NCBI GenBank assembly: GCA_017420825.1
Contig: JAFQNU010000056.1
Coordinates: 1-5,721 of the forward strand
Direction of reading: 5' to 3'
Source of the DNA: Clostridia bacterium
GTDB taxonomy: Bacteria; Bacillota; Clostridia; UBA1381
DNA: 5,721 bases
The translations under genes and the position numbers were made by a program. The notes below the pieces were generated by a model. It saw only the letters and a list, made by a program, of their open reading frames with translations. It was not told where the DNA came from and made no database searches. Below, one piece after another: positions 5,612 to 5,721 of the stretch (position 1 is the first letter of the stretch; each line of letters begins with the position of its first letter).

Positions 5612-5721
5612 TATTATCCTCCTCTAAAAAGCTTCTGCCTTTTAATAATACTGTAAAACCGAATTTTGGTAATGCAAGCATTCTCTTAAATCTCCACGGT
5701 TCCTTTACCAACCTGTAAAAC
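5604..5721 (-). CDS. C-terminal tail of a WecG/TagA/CpsF-family glycosyltransferase (partial)
   Basis: The minus strand is open from the window edge to TAA at 5604-5606 and gives 38 residues beginning FYRLVKEPWRFKRM and continuing LALPKFGFTVLL. This is the characteristic end of the WecG/TagA/CpsF (GT26) family: YRL..EP.R..RM..LP.F followed by a hydrophobic stretch. Members transfer N-acetylmannosamine or related sugars to a lipid-linked acceptor in teichoic acid or capsule synthesis, and the tail is thought to help membrane association. The frame overlaps tmk by eight bases and carries its GAGGAGG ribosome binding site in the Leu-Glu-Glu codons, so translation of tmk is likely coupled. Only the tail is visible; the call rests on this motif. 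Confidence 0.65.
   Translation of the reverse strand, partial: FYRLVKEPWRFKRMLALPKFGFTVLLKGRSFLEEDNNG

Overview
The window is AT-rich and densely packed. It has strong GGAGG-type ribosome binding sites, intrinsic hairpin terminators and gene families typical of anaerobic low-GC Firmicutes. The combination of a DUF421/DUF4363 pair, MtaB, an HPr-like protein, a YdcZ-type DMT protein and a PflX-like radical SAM protein suggests a member of Clostridia. The species cannot be read from the sequence. No rRNA, tRNA, CRISPR array, insertion sequence or phage gene is visible, and no gene-free stretch exceeds about 110 bases.

Left part, minus strand (1-969): a DUF421 (YetF-like) membrane protein is followed by a DUF4363 membrane-anchored protein cut by the window edge. 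The two overlap as ATGA and look translationally coupled. A divergent plus-strand class I SAM methyltransferase (1077-1820) ends in a clear compound-hairpin terminator.

Middle (1867-3568): a small HPr-fold protein on the minus strand keeps the regulatory-serine region but lacks the phosphoryl-accepting histidine. It has an almost ideal sigma-A promoter. Divergent from it is mtaB, the radical SAM methylthiotransferase for tRNA position 37 (t6A to ms2t6A). The intergenic region holds two short dyad elements.

Right part: a YdcZ/DUF606 membrane protein (3622-4050) follows mtaB. A long inverted repeat between the two buries its Shine-Dalgarno sequence. Convergent to it, with one base between the stop codons, lies the end of a minus-strand operon. 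In transcription order this reads: the C-terminal tail of a WecG/TagA/CpsF-type glycosyltransferase (entering from the right edge), a divergent thymidylate kinase, and a PflA/PflX-like radical SAM protein with an extra N-terminal cysteine cluster. The genes overlap or lie 12 bases apart, so they are probably co-transcribed.

Most of the window is ordinary chromosomal housekeeping and conserved hypothetical content, and I do not see a clear new defence or mobile system. The points most worth a second look are the SD-sequestering hairpin before the YdcZ gene, a terminator-shaped hairpin with a T-run inside the radical SAM gene, the histidine-less HPr-like protein, and the DUF421/DUF4363 pair with a possible forespore-type promoter.
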